This document shows positions 63,798 through 64,000 of a DNA stretch of 64,000 nucleotides, piece after piece. Numbering within the stretch: the stretch's first letter is position 1; each line of letters begins with the position of its first letter. This DNA is from Phenylobacterium sp. CCH9-H3. GTDB taxonomy: Bacteria; Pseudomonadota; Alphaproteobacteria; Caulobacterales; Caulobacteraceae. The notes under the pieces are model-generated. The model did no database searches and had not been told where the DNA came from. It saw nothing but the letters and a program-made list of their open reading frames with translations. The translations under genes and the position numbers were made by a program. Location of the stretch: NCBI RefSeq assembly GCF_001557235.1, contig NZ_LSJI01000225.1:1-64000 (forward strand). The letters are read 5' to 3'.

Positions 63798-64000
63798 CTA
63801 TGCGCGTCTGGCCAGGCCGGCCTGCTCCATCCGCCACTTAAGCTGGTCAAAGCGGTCCTGCCCGAAGAACGGCTCGCCGCCGAAGACCATCATCGGCACG
63901 CCCCAGTGGCCGGCGGCGCGCTGGTCGACCTGGTTGGCCTCGACGACCTGGGCCAGGCGGTCGGCCTCCCCGTCCGCGACGGCGCTGAGCTCGGCATAGT
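63798..64000 (-). CDS. DsbA-family 2-hydroxychromene-2-carboxylate isomerase-like protein (partial)
   Basis: The visible 66-residue C-terminus reads GHWGVPMMVFGGEPFFGQDRF and then QLKWRMEQAGLARRA before the TAG. This is the end of thioredoxin-fold GSH-dependent isomerases of the HCCA/DsbA family. The N-terminal part with the catalytic site lies beyond the window edge. It is convergent with the LysR gene. Confidence 0.8.
   Translation of the reverse strand, partial: YAELSAVADGEADRLAQVVEANQVDQRAAGHWGVPMMVFGGEPFFGQDRFDQLKWRMEQAGLARRA

Overview
This 64 kb window is very GC-rich chromosomal DNA. The gene content suggests an aerobic alphaproteobacterium of the Caulobacterales, closest in style to Phenylobacterium or Caulobacter. 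The clues are a TonB-dependent receptor whose TonB box reads like those of that order, an S9 peptidase, XdhC and cytochrome-linked urate oxidase chemistry, an OhrR/Ohr pair, a Thivi_2564-type small membrane protein, GC-rich short intergenic palindromes, and many GTG/TTG starts that overlap the previous stop. This placement is an inference from gene families; no rRNA or marker gene lies in the window.

Region by region. At 0-19 kb there is a mixed accessory and housekeeping block: a VOC protein, a penicillin-acylase family hydrolase, a TetR/membrane-protein divergon, an SDR, a thiolase, free-methionine-sulfoxide reductase, an S9 peptidase, two DNA-binding regulators, and an acyl-CoA synthetase, GPH transporter, tandem TetR and CaiB CoA-transferase group, with a flavin amine oxidase. 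At 19-48 kb there is a nucleobase catabolism island. It holds the URC uracil pathway genes (urc1-urc4-upp) and a complete urease operon (ureD-A-small membrane protein-B-C-E-F-G). The purine ring pathway follows (alc, uraD, puuE, uraH, xdhABC, puuD, allA, guaD), then a nucleoside-permease-family protein with an AzgA permease and an exported adenosine deaminase. The second uracil pathway (rutA, rutB, rutC plus a nitroreductase) closes the island. At 48-64 kb there is a LOG-family protein, a three-gene TonB receptor/hydrolase/peptidase-like operon, a repeat-flanked DUF559 nuclease gene, MscS, YciI and OhrR/Ohr, a TetR/NTF2-like pair, a sulfatase, a LysR, and the end of a DsbA-family isomerase gene cut by the window edge.

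How the genes fit together. Urea is the shared product of the URC pathway, of allantoicase and of ureidoglycolate lyase, and the urease operon sits between these clusters. Purines can enter as nucleosides (exported deaminase and NUP-type protein, then AzgA), as guanine (guaD) or as xanthine (xdhABC). Urate is then oxidised by PuuD and processed by UraH, UraD, PuuE, Alc and AllA to glyoxylate and urea. Uracil has two chemically different fates here, URC (urea-yielding) and Rut (oxygenase). No transcription factor is encoded between about 17 and 48 kb, so control must come from elsewhere or from RNA leaders; one candidate leader hairpin precedes urc1.

The window is also rich in short palindromic repeats. 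Two genes (a DUF559 nuclease at 55.2 kb and an unknown gene with rarer codons at 42.2 kb) are each bracketed by inverted copies of a repeat. Another pair interrupts the purine operon, and two nested palindromes supply the stop codons of two convergent genes. No tRNA, rRNA, CRISPR array, prophage or recognisable insertion sequence was seen.
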